The notes under the pieces were generated by a model, which made no database searches, was not told the DNA's origin, and saw only the letters and a program-made list of their open reading frames with translations. Positions 40,276 through 40,591 of a DNA stretch of 40,591 nt are shown piece by piece. The position numbers and the translations under genes are program-made. Source of the stretch: Mnemiopsis leidyi (lineage: Eukaryota; Ctenophora; Tentaculata; Lobata; Bolinopsidae); assembly GCA_000226015.1 (NCBI GenBank), contig JH153697.1, positions 208,088 through 248,678 on the forward strand, given 5' to 3'. Numbering within the stretch: the stretch's first letter is position 1; each line of letters begins with the position of its first letter.

Positions 40276-40591
40276 TTTAATAGCTCGTTCAGCCTTGAGC
40301 TGCAAGTGCACCAAACCAGGTGCTTACGCACGCTACGCGTTGTCTCACTTTGTCCGACCCTCATTTTGAAGCAAATAGAGGAAAAATTCCCAAGAATAAA
40401 ATAACGGGAGTGGGGAGGGTGGGCGCTGCTGTACAAGCTACGCGCGCGGCTGCTACGCCACCTCTGGCGGCGCGCGCGACAAGGGTTTTGGTTAGAGTAA
40501 AGCTTCAAGATTCGAGTATTATTGCTACACGGTGCCTAGCCTTGCTGCCGTGAAGCGGCAGCTTCCAACGCGTGCGAAGCGCGGCGGCGTG

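Overview
This is a eukaryotic window, almost certainly from an invertebrate animal. It is AT-rich with scattered CpG-rich patches, has GT-AG introns and LINE remains, and carries recognisable animal genes: 26S proteasome ATPase PSMC4/Rpt3, lysosomal thioesterase PPT2, cytokinesis regulator PRC1, splicing factor U2AF1 (U2AF35), mitochondrial ATP synthase subunit f, and two NOVA/hnRNP K-like two-KH RNA-binding proteins. All seven confident genes have an AG 3' splice site 1 to 20 nt upstream of the start codon, and for five no nearby upstream exon is needed to explain it. This points to an animal with spliced-leader trans-splicing (ctenophores, hydrozoans and some flatworms do this). The phylum cannot be settled from the sequence alone.

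Layout. 1-1440: a decayed LINE (endonuclease and reverse transcriptase remains) broken by a tRNA-derived element. 1680-7875 (+): PSMC4 in ten exons; its fourth intron holds an intact single-exon PPT2 gene (3352-4239) on the same strand, and its sixth intron holds a tandem amplification of the end of exon 6, splice donor included. 7876-16275: 8.4 kb with no gene I can support. 16296-26276 (+): PRC1 in eleven exons; its 5.6-kb fourth intron contains a candidate small nested gene, a perfect hairpin MITE with an 8-bp target duplication, and several minisatellites.

26277-27159 separates the convergent PRC1 and subunit f genes. 27160-34930 (-) is a head-to-tail run of four genes, transcribed KH-1, KH-2, U2AF1, ATP synthase f. 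Gaps from stop to next acceptor are 520-660 bp and each gene has its own acceptor directly before the ATG. This resembles a trans-spliced operon for pre-mRNA-binding proteins plus one mitochondrial subunit. 35040-40591 is mostly transposon debris: a LINE 3' end (+), a LINE reverse-transcriptase fragment (-), a possible pogo/Tigger-type end, an unrecognised ORF, and a CpG-rich cluster of elements with terminal inverted repeats running off the right edge.

Gene models were built by reading frames across splice sites by hand. Phases agree at every junction of PSMC4, PRC1, U2AF1 and subunit f, and total lengths fit the families. Transcription start sites and polyadenylation sites were not resolved.
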